From Neobacillus sp. (lineage in GTDB: Bacteria; Bacillota; Bacilli; Bacillales; Cytobacillaceae), in NCBI GenBank assembly GCA_029256785.1, contig JAQSXG010000005.1, forward strand, positions 1 to 32,985: 32,985 bases of DNA, in the 5' to 3' direction. The first letter of the stretch is position 1. Each line of letters starts with the position of its first letter. The notes under the pieces were generated by a model. It was not told where the DNA came from. It saw only the letters and a list, made by a program, of their open reading frames with translations, and did no database searches. The position numbers and the translations under genes were made by a program. This document shows positions 8,102 through 15,610 of this stretch, piece by piece.

Positions 8102-8219
8102 CTTCTTATCCAGAGTGGTAGAGGGACAGGCCCTGTGAAACCCGGCAACCATCAAGTCAAAATATTGTCTTGAACGGTGCTAATTCCTGCAAAGGTGTTA
8201 ACCTTTGAAAGATGAGAGG
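8102..8219 (+). promoter_or_regulatory. SAM-I (S-box) riboswitch
   Basis: The conserved core is present in order: CTTATCCAGAGTGGTAGAGG, GGCCCTGTGAAACCCGGCAA, GGTGCTAATTCCTGCAAA, and the closing GATGAGAGGA. Helix P1 pairs 8102-8110 with 8211-8219. It is followed within 20 bases by an intrinsic terminator (8238-8267), so binding of S-adenosylmethionine should stop transcription before the MsrA-like gene at 8307. Expression is therefore expected when SAM or methionine is scarce. Confidence 0.95.
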
Positions 8220-8237
8220 AATGTATGTAATAATACA

Positions 8238-8267
8238 AACCTCTCTTTAAACAAAGAGAGGTTTTTT
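8238..8267 (+). terminator. Riboswitch expression-platform terminator
   Basis: The perfect 11-bp stem AACCTCTCTTT/AAAGAGAGGTT with an AAAC loop is followed by TTTTTT. The CCTCTC arm can alternatively pair with the riboswitch GAGAGG (8214-8219), the usual antiterminator logic of S-boxes. Confidence 0.92.
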
Positions 8268-8306
8268 GGATGGTAAGAGGCTTATCGCTCAAAGGAGCGA
8301 ATTTAA

Positions 8307-8687
8307 ATGGAAAAAGCAGTGTTTGGTGCAAGCGAGTTTTTTAGTCAACAAGCTTTTATTACAGGTTTTCATGGTATTGAAAACGCTCGAATAGGACATC
8401 TAAGAGGGACAAATCTAGATATAGTAGAAATATGGTTTAATCCTTGGAAAGTATCTTATAATGAATTATTAGAATTGTTTTTTGACTTACATGACCCAAC
8501 ATCTAGAGAAGGTCAGTCATTCAAAAACCAATCATTGATTTTCTTCTCTGATAAAAACCAATTAACATTAGCTAAACAAAAGAAAAGCGAGCTAAAATAT
8601 TTGTTTAAAGATGAGGTTATTACAAAAATTACTCCAGCATGTGAATATATTAATGATCTAAAAGAGATAGAATTAATGTCTTATTGA
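8307..8687 (+). CDS. MsrA-like protein lacking the catalytic cysteine
   Basis: A protein of 126 residues that keeps the MsrA (peptide methionine sulfoxide reductase) frame: AVFGASEFF at the start, GIENARIGHLRG, VEIWFNPWKVSYNELLELFF, and LHDPTSREGQS. The catalytic GCFW motif is replaced, with Glu10 where the nucleophilic Cys belongs and Phe-Phe for Phe-Trp, and the DxGxQYRS substrate motif is lost (GQSFKNQS). The only Cys (in TPACEYI) is distal. It should not be a working reductase by the known mechanism. AAAGGAG precedes the ATG. It is directly under the SAM riboswitch at 8102-8219, linking it to methionine supply, perhaps as a binding or sensing protein. Confidence 0.82.
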   Translation: MEKAVFGASEFFSQQAFITGFHGIENARIGHLRGTNLDIVEIWFNPWKVSYNELLELFFDLHDPTSREGQSFKNQSLIFFSDKNQLTLAKQKKSELKYLFKDEVITKITPACEYINDLKEIELMSY

Positions 8688-8733
8688 ACTAACCACCACT
8701 TAATTTTCTAATAAAACTTTGAAGTGGGAGTCT
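8684..8733 (-). mobile_element. Solo IS200/IS605-type right end
   Basis: On the minus strand this reads GACTCCCACTTCAAAG ... TTAAGTGGTGGTTAGTTCAA, the same pattern as the right end of the element at 24007-24424 (CCCCCACTTCAAGC ... AAGTGGTGGGTAGTTCAAC). No transposase gene or left end is attached. It begins inside the stop codon of the MsrA-like gene, so an insertion or excision seems to have touched the gene's 3' end. Confidence 0.55.
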
Positions 8734-8823
8734 TCTCGTCTAAAATGATAAGAAACATTGGCGCAATTCAACAATTTGTCCCATCCTTCCCCATTCTAGA
8801 CGGCTTTGGATTTCTAGCGTATC

Positions 8824-8892
8824 AAAAATGCACCACTTCCGAATGAAATGTACCACAATGGTACACAGATTGAACGAAAATGGTGCATTTTT
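8824..8892. repeat. Nested concentric inverted repeats
   Basis: The outer arms AAAAATGCACCA (8824-8835) and TGGTGCATTTTT (8881-8892) are perfect complements. Inside them TGTACCA (8849-8855) and TGGTACA (8859-8865) are also perfect and share almost the same centre. It lies 3' of the initiator gene and overlaps the start of direct repeat B. The TGGTGCATTTT word also occurs in repeat A and, inverted, beside an iteron at 11185-11193. Confidence 0.65.
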
Positions 8893-9040
8893 TGTGACTT
8901 CGTCCAAAGTGTGTAGTAAAAAATTTCAAAGTTTTTTCAAACCTTTGGGGCTCTGAGCTTCAGAGGGTTTTTTTGTGCATTCTCTCTTAGAGTGAGGGCT
9001 TTATCAAAAGAAATTATTTTTACTTTGGCTCTGATTACAC
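8869..9040. repeat. Direct repeat B with terminator, matching 6722-6880
   Basis: The second copy of the roughly 160-base repeat. Its terminator (CCTTTG/CAGAGG then GTTTTTTT, about 8941-8974) follows the MsrA-like gene and faces the convergent initiator gene. The copy is diverged but collinear with repeat A. It probably belongs to the plasmid replication module, with copy A arising by duplication. Confidence 0.75.
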
Positions 9041-9094
9041 GAATACTAGTACTGAACCTTATTGCGACTTTTTTATCATTTAGCTTCAATTCTT

Positions 9095-10807
9095 TCATCT
9101 TTTTGTGCATTGCTTTTGTTTAGCCCATTGCTCTAACTTTGAGATATTCCTCTTGTTGAAGCGTTTGTTTTGCCTATTCAAATAACGAAGAAGGGTACTA
9201 TGGGAAAGCCCCATTTCTGCAGCAGCTTTACGAATACTTAATTTTTCCTGTTCAATTAAATCGGATATATACTCTGGTGAAATTTCAATAACCGTATTTT
9301 CTTCTAGGTCCATTGCTATTTGTTCAGAAGTTCCAGGTAGCTGTTCGATAATAGGGGGAGTCATTACAGTAGCAGCCAGCTCATTTACAGCTGGCGAAGC
9401 TAAAGTTTCGATATTAATTTTCTTTAGATTCTCTGCAATAATCTCATCCGGTGGTACGATCACCACAGTTAGTGGACCCCAATATTTTTGTATCCAGAAG
9501 CGCTTCCCGATACGTTCTTCATCAATTGGTTCTGTGTAATACCAGCTTTTGATGACATAATCGCGCTGGAGATCATCTAGTACAGATTCAAGACGATCAC
9601 GTATTTGTACACCATTATAGCTTTTAGGAAAAGCTATAACATCTAATAGTGTCTTAATCTTAAACGGCTGGTGTAAATTGCGTTTTAACGCTCGTATTTT
9701 CCATTGGTAATTTAAATAGCGTGTTAAACGTTTGTGTTCACGTTGTGTATGGTGGCTATATTGAAAGACTTTTAAATCAAGGGCCCCAAAAGATTGCTGC
9801 TCATTGTTTAAATAATATGAAAGAATAGGTGCAGGGCGAATTTGTAAAGAGTAAATTCCTTTTGCCTTCCCTGTCTTTTTATCGTAAGCCATATGTACAC
9901 TTCCGATGTCAAACATGCGATTAAATGTTGTGAAATCATAGTGCTGTTCGTCTGAAATCTTTTCCGTGTCGATTACGGTTATATTGTCACCACGCATAGA
10001 TACCCAAATACTTGAAAGGGCGGCAACACGTTTCATAATGCTAAAGCGCTCTTTTTCACGAATATAGAAATCTTCCTTCATTGCATCAGTAAATCGAAGT
10101 TTTAAGGCTTCATCACTGTGGAATTTGATGTAGCCATCAGCATCTTTAGGTTGTACGATCCACAAATAAGAAATCAGGTCAAATAAGTCGGCTGTCCATT
10201 CATCTAGTGAGTTAAGTGTAGATTCCACGAGTGATAACCACATTTGCTGCTTTTCAGAATTGAAAATCTCCATAGCAATTGGCCGTAACTCAGCTTTTCC
10301 TCGTATAATCCCCCTACTATCCTGAATTTCAGCTCCGTATAAGCCATCTCCATTTTCAACAAATTGCTTTTTCTTCGTGACTAAATCACGCATCAGCTGA
10401 TAATCAGAGTGCATGGTACTGTACATATAATCATTTTCTAGTACTTGCTCTATCGTTTCGACATGATGTGGTTCATTTTCTTTAAAAGACATTTCATTTT
10501 GTAAATATGGCTCAACTTCAGCCACGATGGAATCTGTATAGTTATGAATTGCATTACGAATCATCAATTTTGTTAATGGTTGATTGGGATATAAAGTGTC
10601 CTTAAAGAAATTGCAAAGTGCCTGAAAGCTTTGTGAAGGCACATGGGTGGCATTTACGTTGATTAAAGAGGCGTCTTGTATCCAACGTTCTAAAGGTTCT
10701 ATATAGCGTGAATCTGCTTGAAATAGAGGAAGTGCTTCTTCTAATATGACCAACGGCAGCCATTCATTTTTAATAATCATGCGTTCGGGTAAATCTTTAT
10801 AGGACAC
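9095..10807 (-). CDS. Plasmid replication initiator-like protein with C-terminal HTH
   Basis: A protein of 570 residues transcribed away from the iteron array at 10952-11340. The middle is a mixed alpha/beta region without motifs I can assign. The C-terminal 50 residues hold a clear helix-turn-helix (IRKAAAEMGLSHSTLLRYL) and a basic tail (KRFNKRNISKLEQWAKQ), suited to binding DNA. The start is GTG with GAGGTG 7 bases upstream. Its position beside iterons and divergent from a primase-like gene argues that it is the replication initiator; a partition or copy-control role is the alternative. I infer the role mainly from context. The 3' flank holds nested palindromes and a terminator. Confidence 0.7.
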   Translation of the reverse strand: MSYKDLPERMIIKNEWLPLVILEEALPLFQADSRYIEPLERWIQDASLINVNATHVPSQSFQALCNFFKDTLYPNQPLTKLMIRNAIHNYTDSIVAEVEPYLQNEMSFKENEPHHVETIEQVLENDYMYSTMHSDYQLMRDLVTKKKQFVENGDGLYGAEIQDSRGIIRGKAELRPIAMEIFNSEKQQMWLSLVESTLNSLDEWTADLFDLISYLWIVQPKDADGYIKFHSDEALKLRFTDAMKEDFYIREKERFSIMKRVAALSSIWVSMRGDNITVIDTEKISDEQHYDFTTFNRMFDIGSVHMAYDKKTGKAKGIYSLQIRPAPILSYYLNNEQQSFGALDLKVFQYSHHTQREHKRLTRYLNYQWKIRALKRNLHQPFKIKTLLDVIAFPKSYNGVQIRDRLESVLDDLQRDYVIKSWYYTEPIDEERIGKRFWIQKYWGPLTVVIVPPDEIIAENLKKINIETLASPAVNELAATVMTPPIIEQLPGTSEQIAMDLEENTVIEISPEYISDLIEQEKLSIRKAAAEMGLSHSTLLRYLNRQNKRFNKRNISKLEQWAKQKQCTKR

Positions 10808-10877
10808 TCCGTTTCACCTCATATCGTTCTATTAGTATATCTAGTATAACAAAAATGAACTAATAACGGATGATTTA

Positions 10878-11541
10878 TGAACCATTTTCGCGGTTAAAAC
10901 TATAAAATGAACCACTATTGGCGCAAAAGTAGAGAGTGTCTGGTTTATATGTTTCGGAAACTAGGTGTATTAAAAATGGACCATATGATGATTGTGAGGT
11001 AAAAAGTGAATCAATTTTCGGGAACTAGGTGTACTAAAGTGGTTCATTTTAAGTTGATTTTCGGGAACTAGGTGTACTTATAGTATTTTCGGGAACTAGG
11101 TGTACTTAGAAACCCAGTCATATCAACAAAGTGATTCAAGGGTGGTTCATTTTAAGTTGATTTTCGGGAACTAGGTGTACTAAAAAATGCACCAGTGTCC
11201 ATTTTTTTCGGGAACTAGGTGTACTTAGAAAATGATTAATAGTTTTAAAAATACAGTTATATCAAGGCTTAGAGGGTATTATGGTTCAGTTTAAATAGTG
11301 GTTCATATTCGATATAGTGGTTCATTTTTTCGGGAACTCGTCATAGAAACTTTTTTTTGAAAAAACGCGCAATCCCTTGCGGCTCTAAGAAAAAAAGTTG
11401 TTTGAAAAAGTGGTTCAAAAACGCTTAGAGAGCTCCATTTTGCAGATGGATCATTTAGTATACTTATTCTCAGTAGAAAAGAACGTTTTTAGGACAAGTG
11501 TTGAACCATGTGATACATGCAGTTTCCGCAAATATGAACCA
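10878..11541. repeat. Second origin repeat: TGGTTCA heptamer in both orientations
   Basis: The word TGGTTCA occurs at 11040, 11143, 11282, 11299, 11318 and 11411, and its complement TGAACCA at 10878, 10908, 11502 and 11535. Plus-oriented copies lie in the middle and inverted copies at both outer edges, flanking the iterons. It may be a second binding site, for the initiator or a host factor. The region 11340-11560 otherwise has only A/T-runs (AACTTTTTTTT ... AAAAAAAGTT), fitting a DNA unwinding element. Confidence 0.6.
10952..11340. repeat. Iteron array, probable plasmid origin of replication
   Basis: Five identical copies of a unit containing TTCGGGAACTAGGTGTACT (full unit begins with two more T) lie at 11015-11035, 11058-11078, 11086-11106, 11161-11181 and 11205-11225, all in the same orientation. 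A diverged copy starts the array (10952-10970, TTTCGGAAACTAGGTGTAT) and a half copy ends it (11327-11339, TCGGGAACTCG). Two copies are preceded by the same GTGGTTCATTTTAAGTTGA. The array occupies the intergenic space between the divergent initiator and primase genes, the classic arrangement of a theta-replicating plasmid origin. Confidence 0.88.
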
Positions 11542-11669
11542 ATTAATGTTGAGTTACAAAAGGTATGATTTTCAGAGCTTCGCTGGTAGGTTTTTTAGAT
11601 AGGGAAAAGAGTCTACCAGTTTGCGTGGTGCATAACTTGCTAGTTTTTAAAGGAGAGAAGGTGAGAGAA

Positions 11670-13157
11670 ATGAAACAATCAATATCAATCGTTGAATTAA
11701 TGCAGTTGATGACGCATGATAGCTTGCTGTTGTATAAGAAGAAAGGGTCACGTGCACCGATTGGTCGTCTTGCTGCGGATTTGAACAGTCCTTATCGCAA
11801 AGGCGTTGTCTTTGTTTCTCCATCGAAGGCTGACCTGACGGAAGGGAAAGGCTATGTCGTCACTTCTTACGAAACGTTACAGGAAAAGCACCAGCAATTA
11901 ACACACTGGACACCGAATACATATCGCGGCGGTACATACTATGATTTCAAAAAAAGGCTGATAAAAGGACATACAAGGGACAATTTGAAACAAATCAATG
12001 TGATTGGTTTAGATATTGATTCAAACGAGGCGGACGTATACGGCCTTTATTTAGGCTGCGAAGAAGTGGGATTGCCGCGCCCGAACCTTTTGCTGCAAAC
12101 ACCGCGTGGATTCCAAGTATTTTTTATCCTAGACACGCCTTTTTACATCCATAATAAAGAGGATTACAAAGCGTTACGAGTAGCAGAACGTTTGTCTCAA
12201 AACATTCGTCAGGCGCTATCGAAATATGCACCAGTGGATACAAACTGTGTACCATTTGGCTTTTATCGCATTCCAAGAGAGGATAATGTGCTAGATTTCT
12301 CTGCGGAATTGGCCAATACCAGTCAATTATTAGTGTGGTCGAAGAAATATGAAGCACAGCATCAAAAGAAACTGCACGTTGTGTACAGCGAAAATGCACC
12401 AGGTGTGGATTATATCTCTTCTGACTGGTATCAAGCGATTATTCGGTCTCAACATATTGATAAGGGTCATCTTAGCGCTAGTCGTAATAATGCGTTATTT
12501 ACATTAGCATTGGCCAATTATGCAAGTGGTCGTCCATTTGAAGTGGCTTATGATGAGTTGGATCAGTTTAATAGCAATCTACATGCACCACTTTCTCTGC
12601 GTGAGTTTGAAAAAACGCTAAAAAGTGCATATTCCGGTAAATATCAAGGGGTCAAACGTGAATATGTAGACGGATTGCTGGAATTATGGACGGAAGGAAA
12701 CGTAAAATTTCAAGGAAAACAAGGCTGGTACAAGTTTAAAAAGGAGCGTGAAGAACGCAGACGTTCTCATTACAATGAATGGGAAGAAGATATTATTTCC
12801 TATATTGCGACGCACCAAAGTTCTGAAAATCCATATTTGCAGGGGTCCTTAAGCATGCTTTCAGACATGCTAGGAATCGCGCTGTCTTCATTAAAAGAAG
12901 TCTTAAAGCGTTCGCGTAACCTAATGACTAAAACCGTTGGACGCGGCAGAAAAGCATATACGATGATTACGAGCCGTCAGCTGTTTATTCAACATCTAGT
13001 AAACTCACGAAAAAGAAACAAGCAACAAGCGTTACAAGAAATTTTAGAGGCAGCTAATCCAGTGTTAAAAGACTTAGAGATTAATAGAGTGACGATTACA
13101 GAGGATATTCCAATCTCGCAATTGATTCACACTCATTCAGTACGAAATACTAGTTAA
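11670..13157 (+). CDS. Primase-like plasmid replication protein (primase-polymerase fold, PriCT-like region)
   Basis: A protein of 495 residues. VIGLDIDSNE (Asp115, Asp117) supplies a DxD metal site, and TPRGFQVFFIL (residues 144 on) matches the following strand of archaeo-eukaryotic primase/RepB-type primases. Residues about 295-360 (GHLSASRNNALFTLALANY ... FEKTLKSAYSGKYQG) resemble the PriCT-1 helical domain. The C-terminal third is basic with a probable winged helix (GSLSMLSDMLGIALSSLKEV). The start is ATG 11670, 7 bases after AAGGTG; an upstream ATG at 11565 in the same frame has no RBS. It is divergent from the initiator gene across the origin and probably primes plasmid DNA synthesis. 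Confidence 0.78.
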   Translation: MKQSISIVELMQLMTHDSLLLYKKKGSRAPIGRLAADLNSPYRKGVVFVSPSKADLTEGKGYVVTSYETLQEKHQQLTHWTPNTYRGGTYYDFKKRLIKGHTRDNLKQINVIGLDIDSNEADVYGLYLGCEEVGLPRPNLLLQTPRGFQVFFILDTPFYIHNKEDYKALRVAERLSQNIRQALSKYAPVDTNCVPFGFYRIPREDNVLDFSAELANTSQLLVWSKKYEAQHQKKLHVVYSENAPGVDYISSDWYQAIIRSQHIDKGHLSASRNNALFTLALANYASGRPFEVAYDELDQFNSNLHAPLSLREFEKTLKSAYSGKYQGVKREYVDGLLELWTEGNVKFQGKQGWYKFKKEREERRRSHYNEWEEDIISYIATHQSSENPYLQGSLSMLSDMLGIALSSLKEVLKRSRNLMTKTVGRGRKAYTMITSRQLFIQHLVNSRKRNKQQALQEILEAANPVLKDLEINRVTITEDIPISQLIHTHSVRNTS

Positions 13158-13438
13158 AATAAATAGGCCAGTCTGCCATTACATATCTATATTCTCCTGT
13201 GGTTGTTTGGCTAGGGAGGGTATTATAAAGAGATAAAAAGTTATATATAGTATTTCATTTTTGTTTTTTGTTGGCGGGTAAAGTCTCGGAGCGAGTAGCG
13301 GTAAGGTAAGCGATAGCGTGGCAGGGATAAGATGGTTATTTTGAGGGGATTAGTCTATATTGTTTTTTTTAATGCCTACGGAATATTTAGTTTTGCAGTA
13401 CTATTCATTATGAGTACAATACTAAGGGGGAAATTACT
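13158..13438. other. Spacer with REP-like repeat
   Basis: Non-coding sequence between the primase-like gene and the DUF4256 gene. It contains only the repeat listed at 13267-13328 and AT-rich sequence. I see no clear terminator for the primase-like gene. Confidence 0.5.
13267..13328. repeat. REP-like dispersed repeat, copy 2
   Basis: This matches 2651-2712: TTTGTTGG, GGG, AGTCTCGGAGCGAG, AGCGGTAA, AAGCGATAGCG, GGCAGGGATA. It is intergenic and oriented the same way. The shared AGCG..GGCAGGGATA tail links it also to the hairpin at 80-154. Confidence 0.7.
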
Positions 13439-13996
13439 ATGACACTAGATTTATCATTAGAACAACGTGAAGAATTACTAAGAGCATTGAAAGCCCGTTT
13501 TGAGAAAAATATGAACCGCCATAAGGACCTTGAATGGGCTAAAGTTCAAGCAAAACTGGAAGATAATACTGAAAAGCTATGGTCGCTCAATGAAATGGAG
13601 AGAACTGGCGGAGAACCGGATGTTGTTGGTTATGATACAGAGAAGGACGAATATATTTTTTATGATTGTTCAGCAGAAAGTCCTAAAGGTCGCAGAAGTA
13701 TTTGTTACGATCGTGAAGCGCTGGAGTCAAGGAAAAAACATAAACCAGAAAATAACGCTATTGATATGGCAACTGCCATGGGTATTGAACTTTTAGAGGA
13801 AGAACAATATCGAGCGTTGCAGAAACTTGGAAATTTCGATATGAAAACGTCGAGTTGGGTGCAAACACCTTCTGATATTAGAGAACTTGGCGGTGCCCTT
13901 TTTTGTGATTGTCGTTATGGTCATGTCTTTGTGTACCATAATGGAGCAGAATCTTACTATGCTGCCAGGGGATTCCGTGGCTCGCTAAGGGTTTAA
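13439..13996 (+). CDS. DUF4256 family protein
   Basis: A soluble protein of 185 residues. It starts LSLEQREELLRALKARFEKN and includes RTGGEPDVVGYD, EYIFYDCSAESPKGRRS and the end ALFCDCRYGHVFVYHNGAES, all typical of DUF4256. AAGGGGG precedes the ATG by 9 bases. The function is not known. Several conserved Asp, Cys and His residues could form an active or metal site, but that is a guess. It is monocistronic, with the hairpin at 14107-14150 as the likely terminator shared with the convergent operon. Confidence 0.85.
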   Translation: MTLDLSLEQREELLRALKARFEKNMNRHKDLEWAKVQAKLEDNTEKLWSLNEMERTGGEPDVVGYDTEKDEYIFYDCSAESPKGRRSICYDREALESRKKHKPENNAIDMATAMGIELLEEEQYRALQKLGNFDMKTSSWVQTPSDIRELGGALFCDCRYGHVFVYHNGAESYYAARGFRGSLRV

Positions 13997-14106
13997 ATTA
14001 CATTTGAATTTGCGAACGAATTATATAGGGAACGGCCTTAATTTTATTCTTCAATTAAAGGGTGTATTTTCAGAGTAAGGAATGGTCATTTTTAATGGAA
14101 TAATAG

Positions 14107-14150
14107 AAAACTCATTTGCCATCTATTATTGCAAATGAGTTTCTACTTTT
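14107..14150. terminator. Bidirectional terminator
   Basis: The stem AAACTCATTTGC/GCAAATGAGTTT has an 11-base loop. It is followed by TTCTACTTTT on the plus strand and TTTTCTATT on the minus strand. It separates the convergent DUF4256 gene and the GIY-YIG/DUF2087 operon. Confidence 0.8.
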
Positions 14151-14182
14151 GGACTTGTTGGTTTAAAAGAATAGTAAAGGGA

Positions 14183-14515
14183 TTACCCCTTTTTTAGCTT
14201 ATTGTATCCCTGTTCTTCATAAGGCTTGAGTTGTTCCAGCCATTTATTTTCAAGTTCTAACAAGGTTTCATTAAAATAGGGGTCATCTTTCTTTTTGAGT
14301 GTTTCTAAAATATCAATACTGAATGCTTTTGCACCATAATGATGCCAGTCTTTTTGTAGCTCTTTGTTCATAACTGTGCCGGCTTCTAAACTAAATTTTA
14401 GTCCGTTTAATGTTTTAAAATTTCTTGTACTTCCGACGAAAATTTTACCGTTTTGGTTATTTTTGATTTGATAAATACCAGCTTCAATGGGGGTTTCCTT
14501 ATATTGTTGTTTCAA
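14183..14515 (-). CDS. GIY-YIG nuclease-family protein
   Basis: A protein of 110 residues. GIYQIKNNQNGKIFVGST is the GIY-YIG motif with YIG changed to FVG, followed by the short helical part and the glutamate-rich region LLELENKWLEQLKPYEEQGY, which ends the domain. The domain fills the protein, so any target specificity must come from a partner. The start is TTG at 14515, with GGGAGGATC some 14 bases upstream, so initiation is weak or the exact start is uncertain. It is the second gene of an operon, 24 bases after the zinc-finger/DUF2087 gene. Such small GIY-YIG proteins are common in Bacillus genomes and mostly uncharacterised. Confidence 0.8.
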   Translation of the reverse strand: MKQQYKETPIEAGIYQIKNNQNGKIFVGSTRNFKTLNGLKFSLEAGTVMNKELQKDWHHYGAKAFSIDILETLKKKDDPYFNETLLELENKWLEQLKPYEEQGYNKLKKG

Positions 14516-14539
14516 TTCTCTTTTTCGATCCTCCCTTTC

Positions 14540-15295
14540 TTATTTTTTTAGCCAATATTGACTTCCGTCTGACTTTCTTTCTAAAAAGCCGTATTCGATT
14601 AAATATCTTCTAATCAAGACATAATCATCGTATATGGCTTCTAAAATCTGATTAATTTCTTTTTCCGGATAGATTCTATCTTTTTCAAAGAGTCCTGTGA
14701 TTTCTCGAAGGATAATTAGTCTTTGTTTTTCTTTTGGCGGGAATTTCTTTAATCGTCCATGTATTCCTTCAGGTAAAAACTTTTTAGTGATTTCTTTTTG
14801 TTCTTCTTCTGTGACAGCGTATCGATCATCGACCATTTTTGCTGTTTTATGTGGTGGGACAAATGCTGGCGCATGTTGATCTTTTTCTTTTAAAAGCTCC
14901 ATAATGGCTAAAAAGGTCTTTGCTTGACGTTCTTTTTCTTTTAATGCAAAACGATGATGCCTAATCGTAGAGGTACTGCCAATCCCCATCTCAGCTTGAA
15001 CCTTTTTATCGCTTTTACCTTGGTAAAAAAGACGAAGCAGGTGATTCTGATGATCGGTAAGCCCTGTTAATTTCTTATCAAGACCGATTAAATAATCAAA
15101 TACGGATTGATGGGCACTTTCGATATGAATACGCATATATCTCTCAGCTTCATAAAAAGTTTCGTCATGACGGTAAATAATCCCCTTTTCGATTTTCTCA
15201 CCGCATAAAAGGCAAATATATGAATCTGACTCTTGAATATATCCCCGTTTAAGTTCTTCTAATGAGGCATTCCAAAAATTATCTGAGATATCCAC
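14540..15295 (-). CDS. Zinc-finger / LuxR-like HTH / DUF2087 regulator
   Basis: A protein of 251 residues with three parts. An N-terminal zinc-binding module has C28-x2-C31 and H57-x4-H62. A LuxR/sigma-type helix-turn-helix spans about residues 77-125 (LTDHQNHLLRLFYQGKSDKK ... MGIGSTSTIRHHRFALKEK). A C-terminal DUF2087 domain runs from about 170 (FLPEGIHGRLKKFPPKEKQR ... RRYLIEYGFLERKSDG). DUF2087 is usually a winged-helix module in regulators. It is the first gene of the operon with the GIY-YIG protein, suggesting a DNA-binding partner. Its upstream region (15296-15600) is very AT-rich. Confidence 0.82.
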   Translation of the reverse strand: MDISDNFWNASLEELKRGYIQESDSYICLLCGEKIEKGIIYRHDETFYEAERYMRIHIESAHQSVFDYLIGLDKKLTGLTDHQNHLLRLFYQGKSDKKVQAEMGIGSTSTIRHHRFALKEKERQAKTFLAIMELLKEKDQHAPAFVPPHKTAKMVDDRYAVTEEEQKEITKKFLPEGIHGRLKKFPPKEKQRLIILREITGLFEKDRIYPEKEINQILEAIYDDYVLIRRYLIEYGFLERKSDGSQYWLKK

Positions 15296-15610
15296 TTTTT
15301 AAACACATCCAATCAAAGTTTGAAATAAAACAAACAAATATAAAAAACGTTTACTTAATAATAAACATACTAATATAAAGTTCAACCGTTTTCAAAAGTA
15401 TATGCAAACATTGTTTTTATATATTTGAAAATAAGCAAACAAAATTTGATATTGTTAGTTTTTATATGGGCATTTTCCTGACCCTACCCCTAATATGGCT
15501 GTGTTCAAGAATATTGTTTAAACAGTTCCTATTGTTGGACAAACAAACAAGCGGACAAGCATTTATTCTCATAATCTATTCTAGTTTCTTATAAAAGAAG
15601 GGGATAGATT
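15296..15610. other. AT-rich divergent promoter region
   Basis: About 300 bases between divergent genes at 15295 and 15611. It is rich in A/T with repeated CAAACA and ATATAAA words and presumably carries both promoters, but I cannot fix either with confidence. I see no gene here. Confidence 0.45.

Noticed and set aside
10952-11340. CRISPR array
   Set aside because: The repeats are regular, but spacing varies from 7 to 63 bases, spacers are partly repeated and no cas genes are present; iterons explain it better.
11565-11669. N-terminal extension of the primase-like protein
   Set aside because: The ATG at 11565 lacks an RBS, and the encoded residues look unrelated to a domain; ATG 11670 has one.
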